From: Steroidobacter agaridevorans
GTDB lineage: Bacteria; Pseudomonadota; Gammaproteobacteria; Steroidobacterales; Steroidobacteraceae
Assembly: GCF_009932555.1 (NCBI RefSeq)
Contig: NZ_BLJO01000001.1
Span: forward strand, 1-64,000
Length of the DNA stretch: 64,000 nucleotides
Reading direction: 5' to 3'
Numbering within the stretch: the stretch's first letter is position 1; every line of letters starts with the position of its first letter. The notes under the pieces were generated by a model. That model made no database searches and was not told the origin of the DNA. It worked only from the letters and a program-made list of their open reading frames with translations. This document shows, in pieces, positions 29,346-37,288 of this stretch. The position numbers and the translations under genes were made by a program.

Positions 29346-30317
29346 ATGACGCTCACCGAACTTCGTTACATCGTCGCCCTGGGACAGGAACAGCACTTTG
29401 GCCGCGCGGCCGAGCGCTGCAATGTCAGTCAGCCGACCCTGAGCATCGCGGTGAAGAAGCTCGAGGACGAGCTCGGCGTCAGTTTGTTCGAGCGCGCCAA
29501 GCAAGGCGTGCTGGTCACCCCGCTCGGCGCACGCATCATCGCGATGGCGAGCGCCGTCCTGGAGCGCACCGCCGAGATCAAGGACGTGGCCGCGGGCGAC
29601 GCCAATCAGCTGCAAGGGCCGCTGGCCTTAGGAACGCTGCCGACCGTCGGGCCTTATCTGCTGCCCCAGTTCATTCCGTTGTTGCGAGAAATGGCGAGCG
29701 GCATGCCGCTGTTCGTCGAAGAGGCCGCTCAGCAAACATTGGCGGCGAAACTGCGCAACGGCGATCTCGACGTCTTGCTGATCACGGCGCCCTTCAGCGA
29801 GCCGGACATCGTGACCCAGCCGCTCTTCGATGAGCCCTTCACGGTCATGCTCCCGGCGAGGCATCGCCTGGCAAGCCAGGCCAGCATCCATGTGAACGAT
29901 CTGGATCCATCCGAAGTGCTGCTCCTGGATGAGGGCCACAGCTTTCGCGAGCAGGTGCTCGCGGCATTTCCACAACTTCGCCCCGCCGACGCCGAGCCGA
30001 ATCTGCGCGGCTCGATGAGGGGCAGCACGTTTGAAACACTGCGCCACATGGTGGCCTCGGGCCTGGGCGTGACCCTCCTGCCCCAGGCGGCCGCGCATGC
30101 CCCGCTCTACTCGCCCGATATATTGGTGACGCGGCCTTTTACAGAACCCGCCCCGAAGCGCACGCTGGTGCTCGCCTGGCGGGTGAGCTATCCGAGGCAC
30201 AAGGCCATCGACGTGCTCCGAAGGGCAATTCAGGCCAGCAGCGCCGCGTATTGGAATTACAATACGGCCCGCGAGCCGGCGACGCCCGGCGTCATGATCG
30301 AGAATCGGGACTGGTAA
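29346..30317 (+). CDS. OxyR-like LysR regulator lacking the redox cysteines
   Basis: From ATG 29346 the product has 323 residues and follows E. coli OxyR in its helix-turn-helix (FGRAAERCNVSQPTLSIAVK) and in GTLPTVGPYLLPQFIPLL. At the redox loop, the E. coli DGHC(199) segment is EGHS, so Ser199 stands in for the peroxidatic Cys199; residue 208 is Phe instead of Cys. The only cysteine is Cys25, in the DNA-binding domain. It therefore cannot form the OxyR disulfide and probably senses something else. The halogenase gene begins 6 bases after its stop, so the two form one operon. Confidence 0.88.
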   Translation: MTLTELRYIVALGQEQHFGRAAERCNVSQPTLSIAVKKLEDELGVSLFERAKQGVLVTPLGARIIAMASAVLERTAEIKDVAAGDANQLQGPLALGTLPTVGPYLLPQFIPLLREMASGMPLFVEEAAQQTLAAKLRNGDLDVLLITAPFSEPDIVTQPLFDEPFTVMLPARHRLASQASIHVNDLDPSEVLLLDEGHSFREQVLAAFPQLRPADAEPNLRGSMRGSTFETLRHMVASGLGVTLLPQAAAHAPLYSPDILVTRPFTEPAPKRTLVLAWRVSYPRHKAIDVLRRAIQASSAAYWNYNTAREPATPGVMIENRDW

Positions 30318-30323
30318 CGCCGG

Positions 30324-31814
30324 ATGCGACCGTTGTCCAAAATCGTGGTGGTGGGAGGCGGCACCTCGGGCTGGCTGGCCGCGGCCATGCTTCGTCATCA
30401 CTTGAAGCGCGAGCTGTGTGAGATCGAGCTGGTCGAGTCCGAGGACATCGGCACGATCGGCGTGGGCGAATCCACCGTGCCGCCGTTCGTCGGGCTGATC
30501 CATCGCCTCGGCATCGATGAACAGGAATTCATTCGAGCGACCGACGCCACCTACAAGCTCGGCATCCAGTTCGTCGGCTGGCAGCGGCGCACGGACACCT
30601 ACTTCCATCCGTTCGGCGCCATCGGCAGATCGATCGGCACGCAGGACTTCTATCAGTGCTGGCTCAAGGCGCGTGCTCAAGGCGACACCTCCGCTCTGCA
30701 GGATTTCTCACCATGCAACGTCATGGCGGAGAATGGCCGTTTCTTTCCTCCGGCCCGCGCACGTAATACCCCGATCGGCGGCGCGAACTACGCGCTGCAC
30801 GTGGATGCGAACCGGGTCGCCCAGTACCTGCGCCGCTTCAGCGAAGAGCGTGGTGTCAAACGCACCGAAGGTCTCGTCACCGATGTCCACCGGCGCGAGG
30901 ACGGCTTCATCGATCACATCGTGCTCGCCGATGGCACGAAGGTCCACGGTGATTTCTTCATCGACTGCTCGGGCTCCCGCGCGTTGCTGATTGGCAGGGC
31001 GCTCGGCGTCGAGTCGATCGACTGGGCGCAGTATCTGCCGTGCGATCGCGCCGTCACGGTCAGAACGGAAAACAGCGGACCGCTCGTCCCCTACACTCGC
31101 GCCACCGCGCAGAAGTCGGGATGGATGTGGCGCATTCCGCTGCAATCCCGGGTCGGTCAGGGCTATGTCTATTCCAGTCGGTTCTGCACCGATGCGGACG
31201 CACGATCCACGCTCTTGCGCACCGTGGACACGGCCTGCCTGGACGAGCCCAGGATCGTTCCTTTCACGACCGGACATCGTCGTGAGTTCTGGAAGGCGAA
31301 CTGCCTGTCGATCGGTCTTGCCGGCGGGTTCATCGAGCCGCTGGAAGCCACCGCCATCCATCTGATGGCGCGGGGCATCGATTTCTTCCTGCGTTACTTC
31401 CCGAATCTCGAGTGCGATCCGGCGCTCTCGCGCGAGTACAACCGTCGCATGACGGCCGATTACGAAGAGGTGCGCGACTTCATCGTGCTCCACTACAGCG
31501 CAACGACGCGCGACGATTCGCCCTTCTGGCAGGCTTGCCAGCACCTGCCCTTGCCCGACTCGCTGCAAGAGCGCATCGAGCTCTTCAAGAGTCAGGGCGC
31601 CATGCGCGAAGGCGTCGATGAGCTGTTTCGCGCCTCGAGCTGGCAGTCGGTGTTCGAAGGCATGGGCATTCGGCCCCGCGCCTACTCGGCGCGCGTCGAT
31701 AACATCGAGTACGCGCACATCGAAGCGACCCTGCGCACGGCCAAGGCAGCCATCGCTGGCATGGTCGAGCACTTGCCGACTCACGAGCAGTTCCTGGGCG
31801 GTCGGATCAGCTGA
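30324..31814 (+). CDS. Flavin-dependent (tryptophan-type) halogenase
   Basis: The 496-residue protein has all marks of the family: FAD-binding GGGTSGW (11-17) and GVGEST (47-52). It also has a lysine equivalent to PrnA Lys79 (Lys78 in TYKLG), the WxWxIP motif (Trp267 and Trp269 in WMWRIP), and FIEPLEAT with the catalytic glutamate. Such enzymes use FADH2, oxygen and chloride or bromide to halogenate an aromatic. They need a separate flavin reductase, which is not in the window. The substrate may be tryptophan or another indole or phenol. No natural-product genes flank it. It is co-transcribed with the OxyR-like regulator. Confidence 0.9.
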   Translation: MRPLSKIVVVGGGTSGWLAAAMLRHHLKRELCEIELVESEDIGTIGVGESTVPPFVGLIHRLGIDEQEFIRATDATYKLGIQFVGWQRRTDTYFHPFGAIGRSIGTQDFYQCWLKARAQGDTSALQDFSPCNVMAENGRFFPPARARNTPIGGANYALHVDANRVAQYLRRFSEERGVKRTEGLVTDVHRREDGFIDHIVLADGTKVHGDFFIDCSGSRALLIGRALGVESIDWAQYLPCDRAVTVRTENSGPLVPYTRATAQKSGWMWRIPLQSRVGQGYVYSSRFCTDADARSTLLRTVDTACLDEPRIVPFTTGHRREFWKANCLSIGLAGGFIEPLEATAIHLMARGIDFFLRYFPNLECDPALSREYNRRMTADYEEVRDFIVLHYSATTRDDSPFWQACQHLPLPDSLQERIELFKSQGAMREGVDELFRASSWQSVFEGMGIRPRAYSARVDNIEYAHIEATLRTAKAAIAGMVEHLPTHEQFLGGRIS

Positions 31815-31944
31815 CCCGCGCCGCCATAGCGAGAATCAATCAGCCTTCGATTGAGCGCCCCGGCGCCGCTCTTCTATAAAACCCGCCTCCGAGGGCGTGC
31901 CGCCGACTGGCCTGCGCTCCACCAATAACGATGACGGGGCGTGC

Positions 31945-33231
31945 ATGTCGGTTGCGAAGCTGTCGGTTGCCTTCTTCCTGCAGATGTTTTTCATCCTGGC
32001 GACCTGTCGCGTGGTCGGCTGGATCGGCCGCCGCTATCTGAAACAACCGCAGGTCGTCGGCGAGATGATCGCGGGCGTCATTCTCGGTCCGTCGCTCTTC
32101 GGGCTGTTCCTGCCCGAGCTGCAGAAAGCGGTCTTTCCTGCCGAGACGAAGGGCGTGTTGTACGTCGGCGCGCAGCTTGGCGTCGGGCTCTATATGTTTC
32201 TGGTCGGCCTCGGCTTCCGGACGGATCATTTCCGGCACAGCCTGGGCAAGGCCGCGGCGGTTTCCATCTCCGGGATGGCGGCGCCGTTTCTGATCGCAAT
32301 CATCGGCACGCCGTGGCTGATGACCGTGCCGGGCCTCTTCGCCGAGAACGCGACGCGCTTCGATGCCACGTTATTCATGGGCGCGGCGATCGCGATCACC
32401 GCGTTTCCCATGCTCGCTCGGATCATTCACGAGCGGGGACTGAGCCACACCTCGCTCGGCACGTTGTCTCTCTCCGCCGGTGCGATCGATGACGCCGCCG
32501 CCTGGTGCGTGCTTGCGATCGTGCTCGCAAGCTTCGGCGCGGGCTCGGGGGTTGCGATCACCGCCATCGCAGGCGGCATCGTGTTCGCCGCCTGCCTGCT
32601 CCTGATCGCGCCGAAGCTGCTCGCTCCGCTTGGGCGCATGGCCGAGCGCGAACAGGCGATCACTCAGTCGCTGAGCCCCACCCTGCTCTCGATCGTGCTG
32701 ATGCTGTTCATGCTGTCGGCCTATACCGCCGACTTCATCGGCCTGCATGCGGTGTTCGGCGGGTTCCTGCTCGGCACCGTCATGCCTCGCGGCGCTCTGG
32801 CCGATAATTTGCGACGCCTGCTCGAACCGTTCACGGTCGTGATGTTGCTGCCGATGTTCTTCACCTACTCCGGCCTCAACACCCAACTCGCCATGGTCAA
32901 TAGCGTCGAGCTGCTGCTCATGGGCGTCGTGATTCTCGCCGCCTCCATCCTTGCGAAGTTCGGCGCCTGCTGGGCGGCCGCGCGCCTGTCCGGTCAGGAC
33001 AACAGCACGGCGCTCGGCATTGGCGCGCTGATGAATGCTCGAGGGCTCATGGAGCTGATCATCATCAACATCGGCTTGCAGGCCGGCGTCATTGGTCCCG
33101 CGCTGTTCTCCATCCTCGTGCTCATGGCCATCGTCACGACGCTGATGGCATCGCCGCTCTTCGAGTTCGTCTACGGTCGCGACGCTCGCGCGCGTGGCGA
33201 GCTCGACGCTCTACAGAACGCAGCCAACTGA
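31945..33231 (+). CDS. Cation/proton antiporter, CPA2 (KefB-like) family
   Basis: From ATG 31945 the product has 428 residues and about twelve transmembrane helices. Features of CPA2 are QPQVVGEMIAGVILGPSLFG and SAGAIDDAAAWCVLAIVL, in which the paired Asp of the ion site sits, together with LHAVFGGFLLGTVMPRG. There is no cytosolic TrkA-N (RCK) domain, so it is shorter than KefB/KefC. It probably exchanges Na+ or K+ for protons at the inner membrane. The 3' end overlaps the convergent peroxiredoxin-like gene by about 60 bases. Confidence 0.9.
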   Translation: MSVAKLSVAFFLQMFFILATCRVVGWIGRRYLKQPQVVGEMIAGVILGPSLFGLFLPELQKAVFPAETKGVLYVGAQLGVGLYMFLVGLGFRTDHFRHSLGKAAAVSISGMAAPFLIAIIGTPWLMTVPGLFAENATRFDATLFMGAAIAITAFPMLARIIHERGLSHTSLGTLSLSAGAIDDAAAWCVLAIVLASFGAGSGVAITAIAGGIVFAACLLLIAPKLLAPLGRMAEREQAITQSLSPTLLSIVLMLFMLSAYTADFIGLHAVFGGFLLGTVMPRGALADNLRRLLEPFTVVMLLPMFFTYSGLNTQLAMVNSVELLLMGVVILAASILAKFGACWAAARLSGQDNSTALGIGALMNARGLMELIIINIGLQAGVIGPALFSILVLMAIVTTLMASPLFEFVYGRDARARGELDALQNAAN

Positions 33232-33686
33232 CGCGACTGCCCCCGAGCGCGTAGACCCGCGGCGGTCTGCGCCAGATCGATCGGCGAAGGCACCGCCGTT
33301 CCTGCTGCATACACGATCGTGCGACGCGCACGCATGTCGGCGTCCAGGATCGTCACGAAGTGCTCGTAAGGGTTCACGTGCCAGTCGCCCGGCAATAGCT
33401 CATCCACTTCGTGAAACGGAATGAAACGTCCGCCTACGTGCGAGACCCAGCTGCGACGATAGCTTCCCCCCGAGGCGACCACGGCGAGATCCAATTGTTC
33501 GAGCTCCTCGGACAGACACGACACCCAGCGATCTGCCTCGAAGCCGTGCGACGCGAAGTCCTCCGGATGTGAGAACAGCAGCGACCAGCGTCCGCCCAAC
33601 CAGTGGTGCAAACGCTCCGTCGAAGACAACGCGATCGCATGGATGGCATCCAGTCCGTATTCACGGTTGACTGACATTTGCAGCAT
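33171..33686 (-). CDS. Peroxiredoxin-like protein without catalytic cysteine
   Basis: The 171-residue protein begins behind GGAGGAGCGAG. Its segment GGRWSLLFSHPEDFASHGFE aligns with the 1-Cys peroxiredoxin active-site region (FSHPxDFTPVC). The motif Thr is replaced by Ala45 and the peroxidatic Cys by Gly48, so the enzyme cannot be an active peroxidase by the normal mechanism. The thioredoxin-fold body and C-terminal FVTILDADMRARRTIVYAAG are retained. It may be a sensor, a chaperone or a decayed enzyme. The only Cys (residue 57) is in a different position. Convergent with the antiporter. Confidence 0.6.
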   Translation of the reverse strand: MLQMSVNREYGLDAIHAIALSSTERLHHWLGGRWSLLFSHPEDFASHGFEADRWVSCLSEELEQLDLAVVASGGSYRRSWVSHVGGRFIPFHEVDELLPGDWHVNPYEHFVTILDADMRARRTIVYAAGTAVPSPIDLAQTAAGLRARGQSRQLAAFCRASSSPRARASRP

Positions 33687-33854
33687 CTCGCTCCTCCAAT
33701 CATCGCTTCGGCAGTGCGTTCAGGATGCGTCGAGGCGGCATCTCATGTCAGTCGGATCGCGGTTATGTAGTGGTCATCATTGCGGCCCTCGGGTGACAGG
33801 ACGTACGCGATGTCTTCATTCGCTTAAGGCGATGTCGGCAAACTTCTGCAGTTA

Positions 33855-33882
33855 TTGACACCACGCCGCTGCCGAGTAATAT
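33855..33882 (+). promoter_or_regulatory. Strong predicted promoter of the rtcB leader RNA
   Basis: A perfect TTGACA (33855-33860) and TAATAT (33877-33882) are 16 bases apart. Transcription would begin near 33889, about 200 bases before the rtcB start codon. I found no sigma-54 (GG-N10-GC) element, so this differs from the RtcR/sigma-54-controlled E. coli locus. Confidence 0.55.
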
Positions 33883-33921
33883 GCGCGCCCCCGGTTCAAC
33901 CCGGGTCTACCGGAGTCGGAC

Positions 33922-33969
33922 ATGCTCGCACCCCAACATCTTGAAACGAATATGAACAACGCGCGTTGA
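33922..33969 (+). CDS. Candidate 15-codon leader peptide of rtcB
   Basis: A GGAG 6 bases before an ATG opens the short frame MLAPQHLETNMNNAR, ending in TGA at 33967-33969. It lies between the predicted promoter and the alternative hairpins, where a leader peptide would sit in translational attenuation. It has three Asn codons, and no run of one amino acid otherwise. It may be chance. Confidence 0.4.
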   Translation: MLAPQHLETNMNNAR

Positions 33970-34033
33970 TCCGCAAGATGACTTGCGGAGCACGCCTGCT
34001 CCCCAAGTCAGGTGCGTAGCTTAGGCTCCGCTT

Positions 34034-34073
34034 AAAAGCCCCTGGCCGGGAAACCGACCAGGGGCTTTTTCAT
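34034..34073 (+). terminator. Intrinsic terminator before rtcB
   Basis: GCCCCTGG and CCAGGGGC pair perfectly around an inner CGG-GAAA-CCG stem-loop. A-tract and T-tract flank it (AAAA before, TTTTT after). The rtcB ATG follows at 34090 with AGGAAG just upstream. Confidence 0.85.
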
Positions 34074-34089
34074 TTCAGGAAGAAACGTC

Positions 34090-35298
34090 ATGCCAGTACA
34101 AATTACATTGAACAAAGCTCGGGTGCCGGTGAAGGTCTTCACCCAGGACATCGAGCACGACGCCATTCAGCAGTTGCTCAACGTGGCGCAGCTGCCCATC
34201 GTTCACGGCCATGTGGCCGCCATGCCTGACGTTCATCACGGTATCGGCGCGACCGTGGGCAGCGTGATCCCGACCAAGCAGGCCATCATTCCTGCAGCGG
34301 TCGGCGTGGACATCGGCTGCGGCATGAATGCCGTTCGCTTGACGCTGCACGCAAAGGATCTGCCGGAGAGCCTCGCGAAGCTGCGCAGCGCCGTCGAGGC
34401 GCGCGTGCCGGTGGGCTTCAACCAGCACGACTCGGACAAGGTGCGTGGCAGCTCGCATGCACGACAAGGCCGCGTGCTCGACGATCGGCTCGACAAGATC
34501 GTCGGCAAGCATCCTGGCGTGATGAAGATGCAACGCAGGTTCGCGCAGACCTGGGTGTGCCAGCTGGGCACGCTCGGCGGTGGCAATCACTTCATCGAGC
34601 TGTGCCTGGACGAGGAGCAGCGCGTTTGGGTGATGTTGCATTCCGGTTCGCGTGGCGTGGGCAATGTGTTCGGCCGTTACTTCATCGAGGCCGCGCGCAA
34701 GGACATGCGTCGTCATCAGGTCAATCTGCCGGATCGCGACCTCGCCTACTTCAGCGAGGGCTCCGATCTCTTCGACGACTACGTCGAGGCGGTCGACTGG
34801 GCACAGGACTACGCGCTCTTGAATCGCAGCATGACGATGAAGCTGGTGCTCGAGGCACTGGCGCCGCATCTGCCGCCCTTCAAGCTCGACGGTGAGGCGA
34901 TCAACTGTCACCACAACTACGTGGCGGTAAAACATCACTTCGGCGAGAAGCTGTTCATCACTCGCAAGGGTGCGATCAGCGCACAGGAAGGACAGCTCGG
35001 CATCATCCCGGGCAGCATGGGGGCGAAGTCGTACATCGTGCGCGGGAAGGGCAATCCCGAGTCGTTCTGCTCCTGCTCGCACGGCGCGGGCCGTCGCATG
35101 AGTCGCACGCAGGCGAAGCGTCGTTTCAACCGTTTCGATCTGGCCAAGCAGACCGAAGGCGTGGAGTGCCGCAAGGACGGCGGCGTGATCGATGAGATTC
35201 CGGCGGCCTACAAGGACATCGATGCGGTGATGACCAACCAGTCGGATCTGGTCGAGGTCGTGCACACGCTGAAACAGGTGATGTGCATCAAGGGATAG
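34090..35298 (+). CDS. rtcB: RNA 3'-terminal-phosphate ligase RtcB family
   Basis: The 402-residue protein has the conserved metal- and guanylate-binding motifs of RtcB: AMPDVHHGIGATVGSVIP, GVDIGCGMNAVRL, TLGGGNHFIELC, HSGSRGVGNVFG and SCSHGAGRRMSRTQAK, where the histidine carries the GMP intermediate. RtcB seals 2',3'-cyclic phosphate (or 3'-phosphate) RNA ends to 5'-OH ends, acting in tRNA and rRNA repair or splicing. No rtcA, rtcR or archease gene is adjacent. It is preceded by a structured leader with terminator. Length is within the bacterial range. Confidence 0.95.
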   Translation: MPVQITLNKARVPVKVFTQDIEHDAIQQLLNVAQLPIVHGHVAAMPDVHHGIGATVGSVIPTKQAIIPAAVGVDIGCGMNAVRLTLHAKDLPESLAKLRSAVEARVPVGFNQHDSDKVRGSSHARQGRVLDDRLDKIVGKHPGVMKMQRRFAQTWVCQLGTLGGGNHFIELCLDEEQRVWVMLHSGSRGVGNVFGRYFIEAARKDMRRHQVNLPDRDLAYFSEGSDLFDDYVEAVDWAQDYALLNRSMTMKLVLEALAPHLPPFKLDGEAINCHHNYVAVKHHFGEKLFITRKGAISAQEGQLGIIPGSMGAKSYIVRGKGNPESFCSCSHGAGRRMSRTQAKRRFNRFDLAKQTEGVECRKDGGVIDEIPAAYKDIDAVMTNQSDLVEVVHTLKQVMCIKG

Positions 35299-35304
35299 CA
35301 AAAG

Positions 35305-35335
35305 GGCTGGCTCCGGCCATCGGAGCCAGCCGCAC
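35305..35335 (-). terminator. Terminator of the DUF885 gene (possibly bidirectional)
   Basis: GGCTGGCTCCG (35305-35315) pairs perfectly with CGGAGCCAGCC (35321-35331). Read on the minus strand it is followed by CTTTT, so it mainly ends the DUF885 transcript. On the plus strand an AAAA tract precedes it and it lies just after rtcB, so it may serve both. Confidence 0.7.
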
Positions 35336-35342
35336 AAACGGG

Positions 35343-37193
35343 TCAACCTGACGTTTGTTTGCTCGCGACCCACTCATCGACCAGACGCTCCAGCACGGCG
35401 AGCGGCACGGTGCCCTGAGCGAGCGCGATGTCGTGAAACTGACGAATGTCGAAGCGTGCGCCAAGTTTCTGCCGCGCCCGTTCGCGCAGCTGCAGCCACT
35501 GAGTCTGGCCGATCTTGTAACTCGTCGCCTGGCCGGGCCAACAACAATAGCGCTCCACTTCGGTGGTGATCGTCGATGGCAGCTCGCCGAGCGATTTCAC
35601 CATGTAGTCGACGCCCTGCTCCCGCGTCCAGCGCTTGTGATGCAGGCCACTATCGACGACGAGTCGCGCCGCGCGGAACATATAGGACTTGATGTAACCA
35701 ATCTGGCCGAACGGATCGCCCTCGTAGACACCCATCTCGTCCGCCAGCTGTTCGGCGTACAGACCCCAGCCCTCGCTGTATGCGATGAACCAACCCAAGC
35801 GCCGCACCGGATGAACTGCCGTGGATTCCTGCGCGAGCGCGATCTGATGATGATGCCCGGGCGATGCTTCATGCGCCGTGAGCGTCATGAGGCCCCACTT
35901 CGGCGTTTCCGCTGTGTTGCGAAGGTTGATGTAGTAGGCACCGGGCCGCGAGCCGTCGAGCGCGGGCGCCTGATAGTAACCGGCGGTCGCACCCGCCTCG
36001 ATATCCGGCGGGACGCGTCGAATCTCCACTTTCGCTTTGGGAATGCGACCGAAGTACTGCGGCAGCTGGCCCTGGATCCTGACCATGCCGGCATTCAGAT
36101 AATCGAGCAGTTCCTGCTTGCCCGCATCGGTGTTGGGATAGATGAAACGTGGGTCGGCCGCGAGCGCCCGCAACCGCTCGCCCACCGAGCCCTGTGTCAT
36201 GCCCTGACTCTTCAGGATCTTGTCCGCGCGCGCATTCAACTCCGCCATCTGCTCGAGCCCGAGGCGATGGATCTCTTCGGCATTGAGCGACGTGGTGGTC
36301 GCGTACTCCAACGCATATTTGTAGTACGCATCTCCCTTGGGCAGCTTCCAAACGCCGGCGTCGCTGGTCGCCTTCGGCCGAATGCCAGCCATGCACTCGC
36401 GCTGTCGCTTCAAGGCGGGGTGAACCTGCTGCTCGACGATGCGCGTCACCTGCGCGGCCCAGTCACCGGAGATGTTCTTGGCACGCGCACGCGTATCGAT
36501 GGAGGTCACGAGTTTCGTTTCTGCCGGCTTCTGCGCCAGCATGCCGTCCATCAACGCGACCGTGCGATCGACGACAAAATTGGGCGGAATCACGCCCATT
36601 GCATACTCGGACTTCAGCCGCCCCGTCTCATTGTCGAGCTCCTTCGCGAACGCGATGACACGGGAAACATACGCCTCCGCGTCCTCGCGCGTCTCGATCG
36701 TGTGCTGGTTGTGCAGGAAGTCCGGAATGCTTCGGTACGTGCCGCCGAGCTGATGCACGCTGTACGGCTCCGGCCAGCTGAAGGTGCCGTAGTTGAAATT
36801 GTCGTATCCGCTCACGATCACGCGACACAGATACTCGAAGGAGTCGTAGTCGGCTTTGGACTGCGCGGACAATGCGTTGCGATCGATTGCCTGCAATCGA
36901 GCGAAGGCGGTGCGAACGACCTTGTGATCCTGGTCGATGCCCGCGGGTGAGCGATCGAGCAATCTTCGCTTCGCACTCGCATGCTCGCCTTTGTCCGTAC
37001 CGTACGTGGTGCGTGACTCCGGATTGGCCATCACTTCTTCCTCATAGATGTAATCCATGAGGGCCTGCAGCTCGGCCTCAGCTTTTTTATCCCGGGTCTG
37101 CGAAAGTGCGACGCAGGGTAAGTTGGCTGCGAATGCAGTGTATACAGCGGACCTCAAAAACGAACGTCGGTCGCTCAACGCAAGGCTCCTCAT
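35343..37193 (-). CDS. DUF885-family predicted exported metallopeptidase
   Basis: From ATG 37193 the protein has 616 residues. The N-terminus has a twin-arginine-like signal (DRRSFLRSAVYTAFAANLP), so it is probably exported. The core is DUF885, with the zinc-like motif HEASPGHHHQ and a downstream YSEGWGLYAEQLADE. The family is predicted to contain gluzincin-like metallopeptidases, function mostly untested. A TTG 7 bases after AGGAG is an alternative start (MSDRRSFLR). It heads a run of three peptide-directed enzymes. Confidence 0.82.
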   Translation of the reverse strand: MRSLALSDRRSFLRSAVYTAFAANLPCVALSQTRDKKAEAELQALMDYIYEEEVMANPESRTTYGTDKGEHASAKRRLLDRSPAGIDQDHKVVRTAFARLQAIDRNALSAQSKADYDSFEYLCRVIVSGYDNFNYGTFSWPEPYSVHQLGGTYRSIPDFLHNQHTIETREDAEAYVSRVIAFAKELDNETGRLKSEYAMGVIPPNFVVDRTVALMDGMLAQKPAETKLVTSIDTRARAKNISGDWAAQVTRIVEQQVHPALKRQRECMAGIRPKATSDAGVWKLPKGDAYYKYALEYATTTSLNAEEIHRLGLEQMAELNARADKILKSQGMTQGSVGERLRALAADPRFIYPNTDAGKQELLDYLNAGMVRIQGQLPQYFGRIPKAKVEIRRVPPDIEAGATAGYYQAPALDGSRPGAYYINLRNTAETPKWGLMTLTAHEASPGHHHQIALAQESTAVHPVRRLGWFIAYSEGWGLYAEQLADEMGVYEGDPFGQIGYIKSYMFRAARLVVDSGLHHKRWTREQGVDYMVKSLGELPSTITTEVERYCCWPGQATSYKIGQTQWLQLRERARQKLGARFDIRQFHDIALAQGTVPLAVLERLVDEWVASKQTSG

Positions 37194-37288
37194 CAACGGT
37201 ATCGACCACAAATAGCACGTTGCTGAGTTCGACGCACGCGCGCCGCAGTTCGTTTAAAGGAGACTCACGTTGTCGACGAGGCGCCAGG

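Larger units (their letters stand above)
33889..34073 (+). ncRNA. Structured leader RNA with intrinsic terminator upstream of rtcB
   Basis: The predicted transcript has several perfect hairpins: CCCGG/CCGGG (33890-33905), CCGCAAG/CTTGCGG (33971-33988) and GAGCA/TGCTC (33988-34001). A strong terminator, AAAAGCCCCTGG/CCAGGGGCTTTTT (34034-34070), has a GAAA-capped inner stem. GCGGAGC (33985-33991) can also pair with GCTCCGC (34025-34031), which excludes the CCGCAAG hairpin. Transcription must pass the terminator to reach rtcB 17 bases later. This fits an attenuator or cis-acting regulator, or a stand-alone small RNA. Confidence 0.55.
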
